From contig OZ025275.1 in NCBI GenBank assembly GCA_964019165.1, positions 12,841,374-12,905,373 of the forward strand: 64,000 bases of DNA. Direction: 5' to 3'. The position numbers and the translations under genes were made by a program. Below, in pieces: positions 1-10,800 of this stretch (positions are counted from its first letter, which is position 1; every line of letters begins with the position of its first letter). The notes beneath the pieces are model-generated. The model worked only from the letters and a program-made list of their open reading frames with translations. It was not told the DNA's origin and made no database searches. Source of the stretch: Mastigias papua (lineage: Eukaryota; Cnidaria; Scyphozoa; Rhizostomeae; Mastigiidae).

Positions 1-74
1 TATACACTTTGAAGGTGACACTGACCACAGGGTCAGTCTAGGCCCCATAAGGGACATACAGGAAAAGACATATA

Positions 75-226
75 ATGATGATGACTATGACAATGATGAT
101 GATAATGATGGCGAAGACAATGGTGATGATGACAATAATGGTGATGATAATGATGATGGTGATGATAATGATGATGAAGACACATAAAGCCAATAAACAG
201 TCAGACAGATAGACAGACAGACAGAC

Positions 227-261
<35 letters not shown>

Positions 262-264
262 TAA
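75..264. repeat. Two adjacent microsatellites: degenerate (GAT)n then (GACA)n
   Basis: A GAT/AAT-rich trinucleotide tract at about 75–181 is followed by an almost pure GACA tetranucleotide tract at about 199–264. Long frames across it encode only Ile/Val or Cys-Leu-Ser-Val repeats and are not genes. Confidence 0.9.
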
Positions 265-379
265 ATAAAAACAATAGACTGGCATATAATAGTCGCACTC
301 GAGTCCTGCTATTCTAATTACACATTTCAGGTCCCCCTTAAATGTATCAAATTTTAACTCTTCACTTCATATACATATT

Positions 380-2165
380 GGATATTAAGAAATATTAAGG
401 AGAACACCTACAAAACAGAAATAACACTGAGAAACTTATTAATATCTCTAATAACCAAGACCAATTAGATTCTGGTCATATTGTAGAAGCATTGACAACA
501 TAAACAACAGCTAGCTTGCTTAGTTATGGAAATATCATAGAGTTACATTTAAAGAAAAACTCCAGTACATACCCATCAAACTCTTTGTTGACCTGTATTG
601 CAAACTCAGTTGCATATGAATTGTTATCTCCTATGTTATTCGGATTAGTTGCTTTATCTACAAAAAGAAATCCACATTTCCTGTTCAAATGCACTTAGGA
701 GTCTAACGGTAAAAAAATCGAAAATTAATTCACTAGGCCTGCATTGGAAGAACAATCTTCTTTAGCCCTGATAATTGCAATAGATTGATAAAAATCCTTG
801 CATCCAATACACATGAGATGCCACAAACCAACAGTGGGCCTATCAAGTATTCTAGGTAGGGCATCAGAGGATGCAAGACAAATATTTATATCAAAATCAG
901 TATGTTACATGCCAATACTTGGGTTAAGCGTAAGACTGGTCTAGCTTATTCTCAAATGTCCAAAACTAGCTTAGTCAAATAACATCATTACCTAGAATAT
1001 CCTCCAGACTAGCCATTATAGGAGTTGTACGGTCCGTTTTTTACTTTATACCAACCAGCCTCAATTTGGCGCTTATATATCATTGAACGCAACCTCTCAC
1101 TGAGACACAATACGTAACTCTGGATTTGGGGCTGGGGGTAGGGTTCTTGACAGGGACGTAGGAACCGGGGGGCCAGAGGAGCCATGGCCCCCACTTTTTA
1201 GCAAACTATGCAAAAGTGCCCCGTTGAAGCCCAAAATGGGTGTGGTAATGTGCCCCTTTTAGGACTTGGCCCCCCCACTTTTTAGATACTTCCTACGTCC
1301 CTGGTTCTTGACCACTTGACAAATGAGATGACGAAATATGGCGTATAATTTGGAAAGTGGGGGCTTGAAGCAAAATGAATTTGACGCCTTAGGTTTCTAT
1401 AGTATTTTTCTTGCTATAGTAATGCTTATCCACATTATGGGCCAACGGCACATGGACCTGTCAAACCGCTCCTACATGCTAAATATATCAAATGACAGTT
1501 CATGATTTGCAAAGCTACAATGCAATGGAAATCCAAAGCACAGCATTATATAGGCCCTAAAAGTAGAGTCGATCTGACTCGCTTTGTGGAGCTGTAAACG
1601 AAAACTGTGGATCTGAAAGTAGTGGCAGTGTGGATGTGTAAACAGGGCATATCTATTTACTGATAGTAAGTCATCAAAACTAACACAAATCAACAAGTGT
1701 ATCAACGATATGTATTAAGGTTTACTAAGTGATTGATAACATCAATCCTTATTATTCTGCATTGTAGATAACTTGCTAGGTTTAACTAACTTCTGTCACG
1801 CCCTTTATGTGAATCAAACGAAAGACAACACTCGCTTTTCTACATAAGTGTGGATCTGTCAGCATTTATCATTTTAGGCTCTGGTACACGTCTGTTTATA
1901 AGACAGATTTTCCGCTCAGTACTGAAACTTTCTTAGCTTTTTCATAATTTCAGTACTTAAACTCTCTTAAGATTTTCTAAGCGAGAATTATCGAGTTTGT
2001 GTAGCACTGCAGTACTACACAGAAGGACAGGCACCACACTAACACAAGAAATCTACACAAATTAAGTATAGGAGATGATTGTCTTGAGTGAATATTGAAA
2101 TTTTAAAGGTTAATTTTAAGACTTATCTGAAAATTGAAATGAACCTTTGGATAAGAACCTATCTA
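380..2165. repeat. Segmental duplication, left copy, block 1
   Basis: This block aligns by eye, with many small changes, to about 37,430–41,180 in the same orientation. Matching landmarks: 476–660 with 37,565–37,770; 738–830 with 38,885–38,980; 960–1,130 with 39,110–39,270; 1,450–1,560 with 40,770–40,895; 2,030–2,160 with 41,010–41,175. The left copy has a hAT MITE at 1151 that the right copy lacks. The right copy has about 1 kb extra at 37.88–38.88 and a SINE at 39.5. No gene is seen in this block. Confidence 0.75.
1151..1303. mobile_element. hAT-type MITE with 8-bp target-site duplication
   Basis: The element starts CAGGGACGTAGGAA and ends with its reverse complement. It is flanked on both sides by the same 8 bp, GTTCTTGA (1143–1150 and 1304–1311). 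CAGGG-type termini with an 8-bp duplication are the hAT signature. At 153 bp it has no coding capacity. The paralogous segment near 39,270 lacks it, so it inserted after the duplication. Confidence 0.88.
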
Positions 2166-2340
2166 CCCTAAAATAATTTAAGTTTTTTTTACATAAGAAT
2201 TTTATTCAGCCTGACATTTAGCAGGTAGGTTCCTATATGCAAAGTTACTGTAGCTCTCAAAATCCAGTACTGACCTTTCCTAACTTTTTTATCAGTCCAG
2301 CACTACTCTCTTATAATCCATTTTCTCATAAAAAGACGTG
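1887..2340. mobile_element. TA-flanked MITE, diverged relative of the 43.5/44.9/49.0-kb family
   Basis: The ends read CACGTCTGTTTATAAGA and, inverted, CACGTCTTTTTATGAGA. Both are flanked by TA (1885–1886 and 2341–2342). The interior has the same 'aaagtt/ctt' style blocks as the three MITEs in the lectin locus. TA duplication suggests mobilisation by a Tc1/mariner-like transposase. Confidence 0.6.
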
Positions 2341-2666
2341 TATGATAACTGGCTTATGGAGGAATCGTTCTTTTAGCTGAAATTTTCTGTAGCTGACATT
2401 CGACGAGTGTTTTTTTGACAAGGTAAACCTCAGGGTTCACTTTGTGGAGTGGTCACTGTGATAACTTTTCTATTAGTAATTGTATCTGTAATCATTTTTT
2501 TATCTGTAGTTTTTTTTCTTGTATTTGTATATGTTAGTAGTATTTTCATGTAATAATTGCTGGGTTGCAATGCATTTCCATGCTCCCTGCATTATCGTCT
2601 TGTACAGTTTAAGTGTTCGTAGTGTTTTGTAAATTTTTAACTGCATTAATATATATATATATATAT

Positions 2667-3404
2667 CAGGCCTTTTCATAAGAAATAGCTCGTGCGAGTG
2701 GATAAACGCTCGCGTGATTTCTCTTGCGCGAACGATCACTCAGGTAAAGATATATACACAATCATGTTGATTTCAGAAGTAACACGAAGAACTACATGGC
2801 TAGGGGCTTGGCATATGATAAAAACAACCGTATAATGCTAAAAGCTTTATGACAACAGTATAACCCTGTTAGAAATTAATTTCAATGAAGTCAATGAAAA
2901 TTAACCAGTATTATGAGCCTAAAAGCACTCATGGAATGGCTAAATACCTTGTCAAAATTCATTGATAGCAGTAAATCGAGGGGCATCGCACAATAAAATG
3001 TTTCTAATCTGCATCTCTGAGTTTCAAAACTCGTGTGTTTTGAATTTGAAATTTAGTTGAAAAGAAGAAACGCCTCTACAATGTGTTATTTTATCAAACA
3101 TATGGATAAAAATGCCTGGAAGTACGTAGAAGTGGTGTAAAGTTGATTTACGTAGGCATTAACAAGAAAACAAAACGAATAAGATTACAAAAAATTCCAG
3201 CAGCGTCCACCCCAGATGGGCAAATGCATTTGTTGAAAACTTTAGCACATTTTAACAACGGGACTAGTGATTTTGTTCCAAAATTACAGAGCGGTATTCG
3301 ACAAGATTTATCGTTTTGCGCGAGCGATCAAAAGCTCCCGTGATTTGGTTTGCGAGTGTGCTGACGCGATCGCGAGCGATCGCTCGCGTGAAACGACAAG
3401 GCCT
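2667..3404. mobile_element. Candidate foldback/hAT-like element in a TA repeat
   Basis: The left end CAGGCCTTTTC and the right end (inverted TAGGCCTTGTC) sit inside alternating AT dinucleotides. Both ends are unusually CpG-rich for this window, with inverted blocks of GCTCGCG / GCGCGAGCGATC (about 2690–2745 and 3318–3392). One terminal base differs from a hAT end, and the AT flanks make the target duplication uninformative. No ORF of note. Confidence 0.4.
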
Positions 3405-4029
3405 ATATATATATGTGTGTGTAAAGCTGAAGTTTGAGCAGTTAACAAGAAAAGTATGCGTAATTCGTAGTTCCCCACCCGTAACATTACTCAAAAGCCA
3501 TCACAAAGTGTTCACAAAAGTATCATTTCCAAATTTCCAACAGCTGCTTAATAATTTTTTTGAAACTTCATAATATCATTACAATAACACTACATTTACA
3601 TACAATCATACACCTCTCTATTGCTAGGTAGTGTATAACCGACTTGTCAGCTTATAGAAAGGTAATAGTTAATACTGCCACTTATAATAGGCTAATTTAC
3701 TCAAATGTTATAATATATGGAAAATAAAAGAAACAATAGCAATGAAATTAGAAGCAGCAAACACACAATTATAGCAGCTAAAATTTATGTAGCTACGGAC
3801 CTGGCCAAGATTTGTTTCATCTACAGAAAATATGTGCATCTTATGCCAATGATCGAAGCTCTCGAAATGAGTAGCTGTTAATGAGTATAATGATAATAAT
3901 AACCTTATTTAGTGTTAATGTTACAATAGTACTGATCACTAATACACCCTAACATACAGCAATAAAAATTGCATTATGAAAACCACTATCACTTGCTGCA
4001 GGCCATGCATGCACGTTGGTTTTCTATGA
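3405..4029. other. Non-coding stretch, no gene seen
   Basis: AT-rich sequence with nothing recognisable except a short ATT/ATG-rich tract at about 3,885–3,915. That tract could be the 3' microsatellite tail of the adjacent LINE fragment. Confidence 0.4.
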
Positions 4030-4719
4030 ACCATTTGTTCATGAGCATTTTGAACTGTCCTATATTGTTTTACGGTTTTGTAGTACCTGGGAAAGAGTTC
4101 CAAATCTTAGGCACCAAGGATCTGAGGGATTTAATTCCAAATCTAGTACTTTTGACCTTAGGAATATAAAGAGTATTTCTCATGCGAAGGTCATGATGTG
4201 AGGATTTCGGGATAAAGTAATCTTTCATGAAAACAGGGTTCAGATTGAGTAATGTTTTGAAAATTTTTAGGGGTAATCGTCTAATTTAATGAATATGGGC
4301 CGTGTTAAGTTTAGTCTTGCTTAGTAGTTCATCATAAGTTGAGGAATAATCTGATAGTGCTAGGCGTAATGCTCTTTCATTAATCATTTCCACTTTCTGC
4401 TGACTGTCATTGCTGCAAAATAGCCAAATAAGAGGACAGTAATTGAAATGACACAGGATAAACGAGTTTATGATTATAAGTTTCTCTTGACTACCCATGT
4501 ATCTCGCTAAACTTTTAAACAGTTGAGCCGTAATGATGCCTTTGAATAGACTTTCTGAACGTGTGAATGAAACTTAAACCGATCATCGATTTGGACACCA
4601 AGAAGTGTTACTGTGTCTGTTACTTTCAGTTTGAATTCATCGTTTACTATGAATTCTTCAATATTGGTATGCTTTTCGCCGACTACTAAAGATTGAAATT
4701 TGTTTGGGTTGGCTGTCAT
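4030..4719 (-). mobile_element. 5'-truncated LINE reverse-transcriptase tail (CR1/Jockey-like)
   Basis: Minus-strand translation gives the C-terminal part of a non-LTR reverse transcriptase in pieces. There is 'VTLLGVQIDDRFKFHSHV' with downstream 'YCPLIWLFCS', and then the usual carboxy end 'TRFGIKSLRSLVPKIWNSFP' at about 4,040–4,160. The catalytic core is missing, and the frame breaks near 4,500 and 4,280. It is a dead fragment inserted in the left duplication copy only. Confidence 0.8.
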
Positions 4720-5089
4720 GTAATTTTAATTGAACCGCTCAATGCATTTGGTAGTGTTTATTTGAACTAATCTATTTAGCTCTTCAATACTACTATAATA
4801 AAAATATTTTGCGCACAAATATATGGAAGAACAGTACTGGTTTTTATATCTGTATATTGATCTTATTCACTATATTTATAATTAGGACCCTTATTTGTAA
4901 TTAGGATTTTTGTATTTTTATTGAATGGATGTCGTGATTAAATAATGATTAAAGAAAAGAAAAGAAAGAACGTTTTTAAGTGATTTGTGTCTAAGCGTCT
5001 CAATTCAAAGGGAAATGATTTGTCATTGCACCCCTTGAATTCAGAGAGCCGAGTCCAGATTCCATTATGCATTGCTTCACATCTTTATT

Positions 5090-5290
5090 GATATTCACAT
5101 ATCATATTGATACTGATACTACGTGATATTATTGATCCTGATATTCACATTTCATATTGATATTGATACTACGTGATATTATTGATTCTGATATTCACAT
5201 TTCATATTGATATTGATACTACGTGATATTATTGATTCTGATATTCACATTTCATATTGATATTGATACTACGTGATATTATTGATACTG
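5090..5290. repeat. 50-bp minisatellite, four units
   Basis: The start 'gatattcacat' recurs at 5090, 5140, 5190 and 5240, with a partial unit at 5290, so the period is exactly 50 bp. The array lies between two copies of an exon-derived block ('cagagagccgagtccagatt' near 5,042 and 5,296). It arose inside the end of the Vps62 exon and replaces its C-terminal codons. Confidence 0.92.
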
Positions 5291-5660
5291 ATATTCAGAG
5301 AGCCGAGTCCAGATTCCAACGTGCATTGCTTCGCATATATATTGATGAGACTTGTCTTGAATCGAACAATCTTGACTTTAAAGTTCACACAAGGACGCTC
5401 CTTGTTTCCCCAAGAACCATCAAAATTTAGCCATGATAAATTTCCTCTGTATGGCTTTTTCTTTGTATTCTTTTGATACTTAATATATACCATATTGCGC
5501 CATGTTTCCCAGGCCAATCCGGTTGATGTCTCATCTTGAAGCTTTTCTCCATTGAAAAGTGTCATATACGTATGGATTCCTTGCCTTGTCCACATTCCAT
5601 GAGAGCCCTTTGCTGTGAATACTACAGGGTGGCTATTATCCATCTTTACATTGGCTAGTC
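5269..5660 (-). CDS. Orphan Vps62 (DUF946) C-terminal exon, duplicated copy
   Basis: The open frame starts at acceptor ..CATCTTAG|GA at 5660 with two bases completing a split codon (phase 1) and ends at a stop at 5269, giving 129 full codons plus the stop. It carries the C-terminal half of a Vps62-type domain: 'HPVVFTAKGSHGMW', 'GIHTYMTLF', 'AWETWRNMVYI' and 'WLNFDGSWGNKE'. It is very close to the exon at 41.5–41.9 kb up to the WGNKE motif and then drifts. The minisatellite changes its tail to 'NISINNIT'. No matching N-terminal exon lies upstream; the next exons on this strand are the membrane-receptor gene. It is therefore probably a pseudogene fragment, although the frame is intact. Confidence 0.72.
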
Positions 5661-6119
5661 CTAAGATGAAAAATAATGTTCTAAATCAACGATTTAAACT
5701 ACAGATGCTACAGCCATCATTTAGTCTCCAAATGCATTCAGTGATCTACACGCTATGTTCTCTGCTTTTCAAGCGCAACCCTCGGGGATCGGGAGGACGG
5801 GGGCCGAATATCCCAAAAATTGTGTGCCGGAGAATCTCAATACAAGTTGGAAAACAGATAGAAATTGTTAACTGAGTAACAGATCGATGGCGGACTGATG
5901 GAGATTATGATCTTCTTATTGATCTATCTAGAATTCAGGCAAATGGGACCAGAAAAATAAGTGCAAGTGTATAGAAGCTTACAGTATACTCAGCTTTTGT
6001 CGTCAGACAATTAATGACGTCCGCAAAATGATGCCGGAGCCTATTGTAATACCACTTCAAGGGGGTATCACAGATGTGAGTTCGAAGGCTAGTAATAAAT
6101 TCAAAAATGTAGATAGATC

Positions 6120-6392
6120 TGTTGCGGCGATCCTTATCTATGGCTTGTGGATTATTCTACTTCTTTACTTAACTTAGCTTAGTTCCTTAACTGTCTATCT
6201 CAAACCTTAACTAACTTCAACTCTATATCTCAACAGCCTAACTTCAACTTCCCTTAAACTCTCACTTCCACTCTATATCAAAACAACTCAAACTCAAAAC
6301 CTAACAAAACTGTCTCTCAATCGAACTAAAAATGTATATTTAAAAAGACTAATTAATGTGTTCGAATCAAAGTCACATGATCGTTCACGACA
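6120..6392 (-). repeat. 3' LTR of the BEL/Pao element
   Basis: 273 bp, TG...CA on the plus strand as well. A purine-rich tract (GTGGTGGGAG on the minus strand, about 6393–6402) abuts it and can serve as polypurine tract. Confidence 0.92.
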
Positions 6393-6413
6393 CTCCCACC
6401 ACGAACAGGAATT

Positions 6414-7808
6414 CTAATCGTCCATTAATGACTGTCCCAAAATTATATCTCTTGCTTGAATCGCTGCATTTCTCTGTTGCCGCTTATTATTGTGGTACTC
6501 TTCCTCATTGTCCTTTGTGTCTTCTCTAGCGATATGGTTTCTCGTATCAATGTTCTCTTCGACTTCACATTCCAAAGGATATAGTAAATTCAGGGGTCTG
6601 GCTACAATGTTCTTTGATGGTAAAAGTATTTTTGCTGCTCTAATATTTCCGTCACTGTTAGGAATCAGTTCAACTATCTTTGCAATTTTCCATGTTCCCC
6701 TGGGAGCATTCTCTTTAACTTGAACAATATTTCCAACCTTTGCTACTTCCTTTGATTCGATACGTTTAGATTTCAATTTTATCTGTGATCTTTCTCTCAA
6801 ATTTAGCAAATAATCGTTTCTCCATGTAACCCAAAACGAATCCAGAATATTTTGCCCCTTCTTCCATGTATGCAAGAGAATTTCTTTTGATGACCAGGTT
6901 TCTTTGTAGTCCGGGTCTTTACTCTCTTCCTCTGTTCCTAATTGTGGTATTCCTGTCATTGTGTTAAGGGAAATGAAATGAGCTGGTGTGATTGCTGTCC
7001 CATCATTTAATTCTTCTCCTATGTATACAAGTGGCCTTGAATTCAGTACAGCTTCAGTTTCTGCTAGGAATGTTTGTAGCTGTAACATGGTCACACACTT
7101 CTTTCCTATTGATTTTCGTAATGCCATTTTGCTGCTTCTCACAAGTCTCTCGTAAAACCCGCCCATCCATGGGGATAATTCAACAATGAAGTTCCACTTT
7201 ATTCTTTGCTGAGCAATATGTGATTGTACGTTTGGATCATGGACAGCTTTTTCCCATGCGATATCAACCGTCGACTTTGCTAACTTGAACTGAGAAGCGT
7301 TGTCTAAAATTATCTCTTTGGGTGCCCCTCTTCTAGCAATAAATCTTCGAAGCGCTTGCAAGAACTCTTCAGCAGAAAGATCACCTACTATTTCCAAATG
7401 TATGGCCCTCACCACAACGCAGGTGAAGAGGCATACCCATATCTTTTTTCTTTCTTTTGTGTGACTTTGCTTAATATATAGTGGTCCAAAGTAATCTAAA
7501 CCGGTATTCTGAAAAGGTAGCGCTCTAAGTACTTTACTTGTAGGCCATGGCGTCATTGGTGGCATTTTGAAAGGTCCACCCTCAAATTTGCGGCAAGTCT
7601 TGCATCTTTTCAGGATGTACTTGACTTCAGCGCGACCTTTAGGGATCCAAAACTTGTATCTGAGCTGAGATAGTGTGTGACTAACACCCGCGTGTAACAA
7701 CTTGATATGATGTGCCTCAATTAGGAGATGGACGAATGTTTCTCCCCTCGGTAACAAGATTGGTGTGATGGTTTCTTCTGGTAGCATAGTGTTAATCTGC
7801 CAAAACAC
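6414..7808 (-). CDS. BEL/Pao pol, integrase part (after the frameshift)
   Basis: This 464-codon frame continues the polyprotein of the upstream ORF in another frame; the two overlap at 7721–7808. It begins with the HHCC zinc-binding region (about aa 32–72: 'HHIKLLHAG' then 'CKTC'). The integrase core follows, with D in 'GLDYFGPLY', D in 'ILDNASQFK' and E in 'GGFYERLV'. The C-terminal DUF5641-like segment 'VTWRNDYLLNLRER' comes next. The stop at 6414 is 22 bp from the LTR. The first codons of this frame are overlap, not a true start. Confidence 0.9.
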   Translation of the reverse strand: MFWQINTMLPEETITPILLPRGETFVHLLIEAHHIKLLHAGVSHTLSQLRYKFWIPKGRAEVKYILKRCKTCRKFEGGPFKMPPMTPWPTSKVLRALPFQNTGLDYFGPLYIKQSHTKERKKIWVCLFTCVVVRAIHLEIVGDLSAEEFLQALRRFIARRGAPKEIILDNASQFKLAKSTVDIAWEKAVHDPNVQSHIAQQRIKWNFIVELSPWMGGFYERLVRSSKMALRKSIGKKCVTMLQLQTFLAETEAVLNSRPLVYIGEELNDGTAITPAHFISLNTMTGIPQLGTEEESKDPDYKETWSSKEILLHTWKKGQNILDSFWVTWRNDYLLNLRERSQIKLKSKRIESKEVAKVGNIVQVKENAPRGTWKIAKIVELIPNSDGNIRAAKILLPSKNIVARPLNLLYPLECEVEENIDTRNHIAREDTKDNEEEYHNNKRQQRNAAIQARDIILGQSLMDD

Positions 7809-10800
7809 CGGACTAATCCATGTTTGTCGATTCTTGGATTTAGTTGGCTCTGAGATATCTGTTTTTTCAACGATAACTCTCCTTGTTTAGTGTCTATGTA
7901 ATGTTTCCTTTGCAGGTAAATTATCCATTTCAATTGTGCTTCCTCGATTTCCTCAGCTGTCGGTGGTCCTTGAGGTACTTCACCTTTCTTTAACTTTTGT
8001 ATAAATCGAGTCATGTAAACGGTTACATTCAGGAGCTTGGAAAGAGTTGAATAGTTTCTTTCATTGATACCAAATGGTGACAAAGTTTCGTTTGCATCTT
8101 GGACAACTGCAGATGTTTCAAAGAGTGTCTTTGGGCCTTTGATTTCTGATGTAATATCATCCATGACTCTTTTATCAATTGTCTGTACATTCCAGGTAGG
8201 CCATGTGTCGATACCTGCTTTGAGCCATTCTGGTCCGTTCCACCATAAGCTACTGTCCTTGAGCTCATCACTGGTTGTTCCTCTACTTGGCATATCTGCT
8301 GGGTTTTCCTTCGTATAGATGTACCGGAATTCTAAATCAGTGCTCTGTTTGATCTCTGTGATTCGATTCTGCACAAAGACTGATAAAGGCTTCTTGGTTT
8401 TAATCCAATTGAGGACACATTGTGAATCAGTCCATACAATTCGTCTGTTGTCTGTGAGCCCTAATTCCTTGGAGACAAAGTTCAAACTCCTCACCCCTAT
8501 CAATAATGCTAGCAACTCAAGTCTTGGAATGGAAATGCTTGTTTTTGGTGAGATCCTTGACTTTGAGAATACCAGGTCAACGTTATTGCTGCCTTGGTAT
8601 GTTGTTCTTAGATAAATGCCTGTTGCATAAGCGTCCTTGGATGCATCACAGAAGTATATGAGTTGACTGTTGTGGTTCCCAATAAATCTAGGTACTGATA
8701 CTTCTGACAGCCCTTTCAGATCCTCCAATATCTTACTCCACTCTTCAATGTCCCTTTGTTCCATCTCATCGTCCCAGTCTATCCCTTTGTTCCAAAGCTT
8801 CTGAAGAAATAGTCTCATCTTCATCGTTGCAGGTGATAAGTATCCGAGTGGATCAAATAGCGATGCAATAGTTGTAAGTACTTGTCGTTTTGTTGTTGCC
8901 GGGGCAATCTTCATGAATTTTGCAGTTGATATGCTCAAATTATCATTTTCAGTATTCCAATTAAGTCCGAGTACTTTAATAACTGTTCCTTTCATTTGAT
9001 CACTTTCAGGAATTGAGTTGTTCACTTCTTTGTCATTTGATTTCCAATCTCTGATGTTCATAGATATTTTCTTAAAACTTTCTTTGGTGTCTGTGTACAA
9101 TTTAATGGCTTCTTCTTCGCTGTCTGTTCCAGTGACCAAATTGTCAATGTACATGTCTTTGCTGATATTTGGTGCTTCTGATGTTTCTTCTAAGTGGTGC
9201 TTGATTGTTGCTCCAAGCAGGAAAGGACTAGAAATGATGCCAAAAGGAACTCTTGTAAACCTGTATATTTCTAAATTACTTGTTATGGGTGGTTTGTTAA
9301 TGTCTTTCAGCCAAAGAAATCTTGTCACATCTCTCTCTTGTTCCTGTAAAGCCACTTGCAAAAAGGCTTTTTCGATGTCTGCAACTATTCCTATTTTCTT
9401 TGTACGAAATCGCATGAGTAATCCGCATAGATCTTCCAATATGACTGGGCCACGATGAAGACATTCATTGAGGCTCAAGTTTGATTTCTTTGTCTTCGCT
9501 GAAGCATCATATACAATGCGAACTTTTGTAGTGTCCTTCTCTGGTGTAATAATAGCATGATGGGGAATGTAATGAATCCTGGTTCCTTGTTCACTTTCAT
9601 TTACAAGTGTCTCAATTACTCCCTTCTGCAACTGATCTTTGATAACTGCATCATATCTCTGTAGAAGCTCTGAATTTTCTTTGAGTCTATTGTACAATGA
9701 CTTGAGTCTTCCAAAACATAGCTCGTAATTTTCAGGTAACACAACTTCTTCCTTTCTCCATGGCCATGCTACTTGATATCTGTCATCTTTTCTCATAACT
9801 GTGCTCTGAAAGTGTCTCATAACTTCCTCGTCAGCTCTTTTTTCTTCGTATGGCTTAATACCAATGGCTTCTAACTTCCAAAGATCTGAAATGTTTGGCT
9901 GCACTTGTAAAGAATCTTCAATCTTTATTAAATGATGTGTATCAGGGAGAATATTGCTTTGCGAATAAGTCATAACTAACATTGAATTCTCCATGCTGTC
10001 TTGTTCATTTCCAATTGTCCTTCCACATATGATCCATCCGAATTTTGATCTGACAACATACAGTCCATCTTGAATCTGTACTTTCTCTGATGATATTATA
10101 TCATGGTAATAGTCACTTCCAATAAGGACTCCAATAGAAGATGATTCAACTTGTCTAGGTAATGAATCTGCAAGTCTATATTTCTTTTGTACTTCAAATT
10201 GATTCTTCAATGGTATAGGTGTTCTTTGAATGTTTCCACTTATCTTTGGTACAATATTTGCCTTGATTGTGAACGTATTTCCGTCTTTTGATTTCAACAT
10301 CAAAGTGACTACTTCAGATGTGATGTCTTTCGGCTTGCTTGATCCAAAAGTGAATACTGTAATCTTGCTTTTCCCCTCTGTTCTAAGCCTTAGCTTCTTA
10401 ACTAAATCCTCTGTTATGTAAGTTCGGTGACTGCCTGTGTCCAAAAGTATTCTCACTGGCTCATGACGTGATTCATCAAGACTCACTGCCTCTACGAGTG
10501 CTGTTTGCATGACAACCTGCTCACCAGTTGATAGCATTGATGATTCTTGTGCTGCTTCTTTATGTCTGCTCATTGTTATTGTCAGTGCATTATCCCTATT
10601 GGCTGTGGACTCGAATAACTTCGGACATAAACTTCGATGGTGATGGTGCTTCTCCTTGCAGTGATAGCATTGCTTTTCATTTGTGCAGTTCTTCATTAAA
10701 TGGCCTGATTTTAAACAAATATAGCACTTTCCTTTTAGTATGTCTTTCCTTGCAGCTGGAGATTTCACTTTACGGCATTCATCGCTCCAGTGGGACCCTT

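Larger units (their letters stand above)
4975..6015. repeat. Segmental duplication, left copy, block 2 (with Vps62 exon)
   Basis: Aligns to about 41,480–42,240. The shared part includes the complete Vps62 C-terminal exon, its 3' flank and the intron side to a common 'aatgacgtccg' near 6,010 and 42,235. The left copy has an extra 50-bp minisatellite. The BEL/Pao element begins about 105 bp to the right, and similarity resumes beyond it at about 13,060. Confidence 0.75.

Noticed and set aside
38..298. Two overlapping open frames rich in Ile/Val and Cys-Leu-Ser-Val
   Set aside because: They are translations of GAT and GACA microsatellites with no other content.
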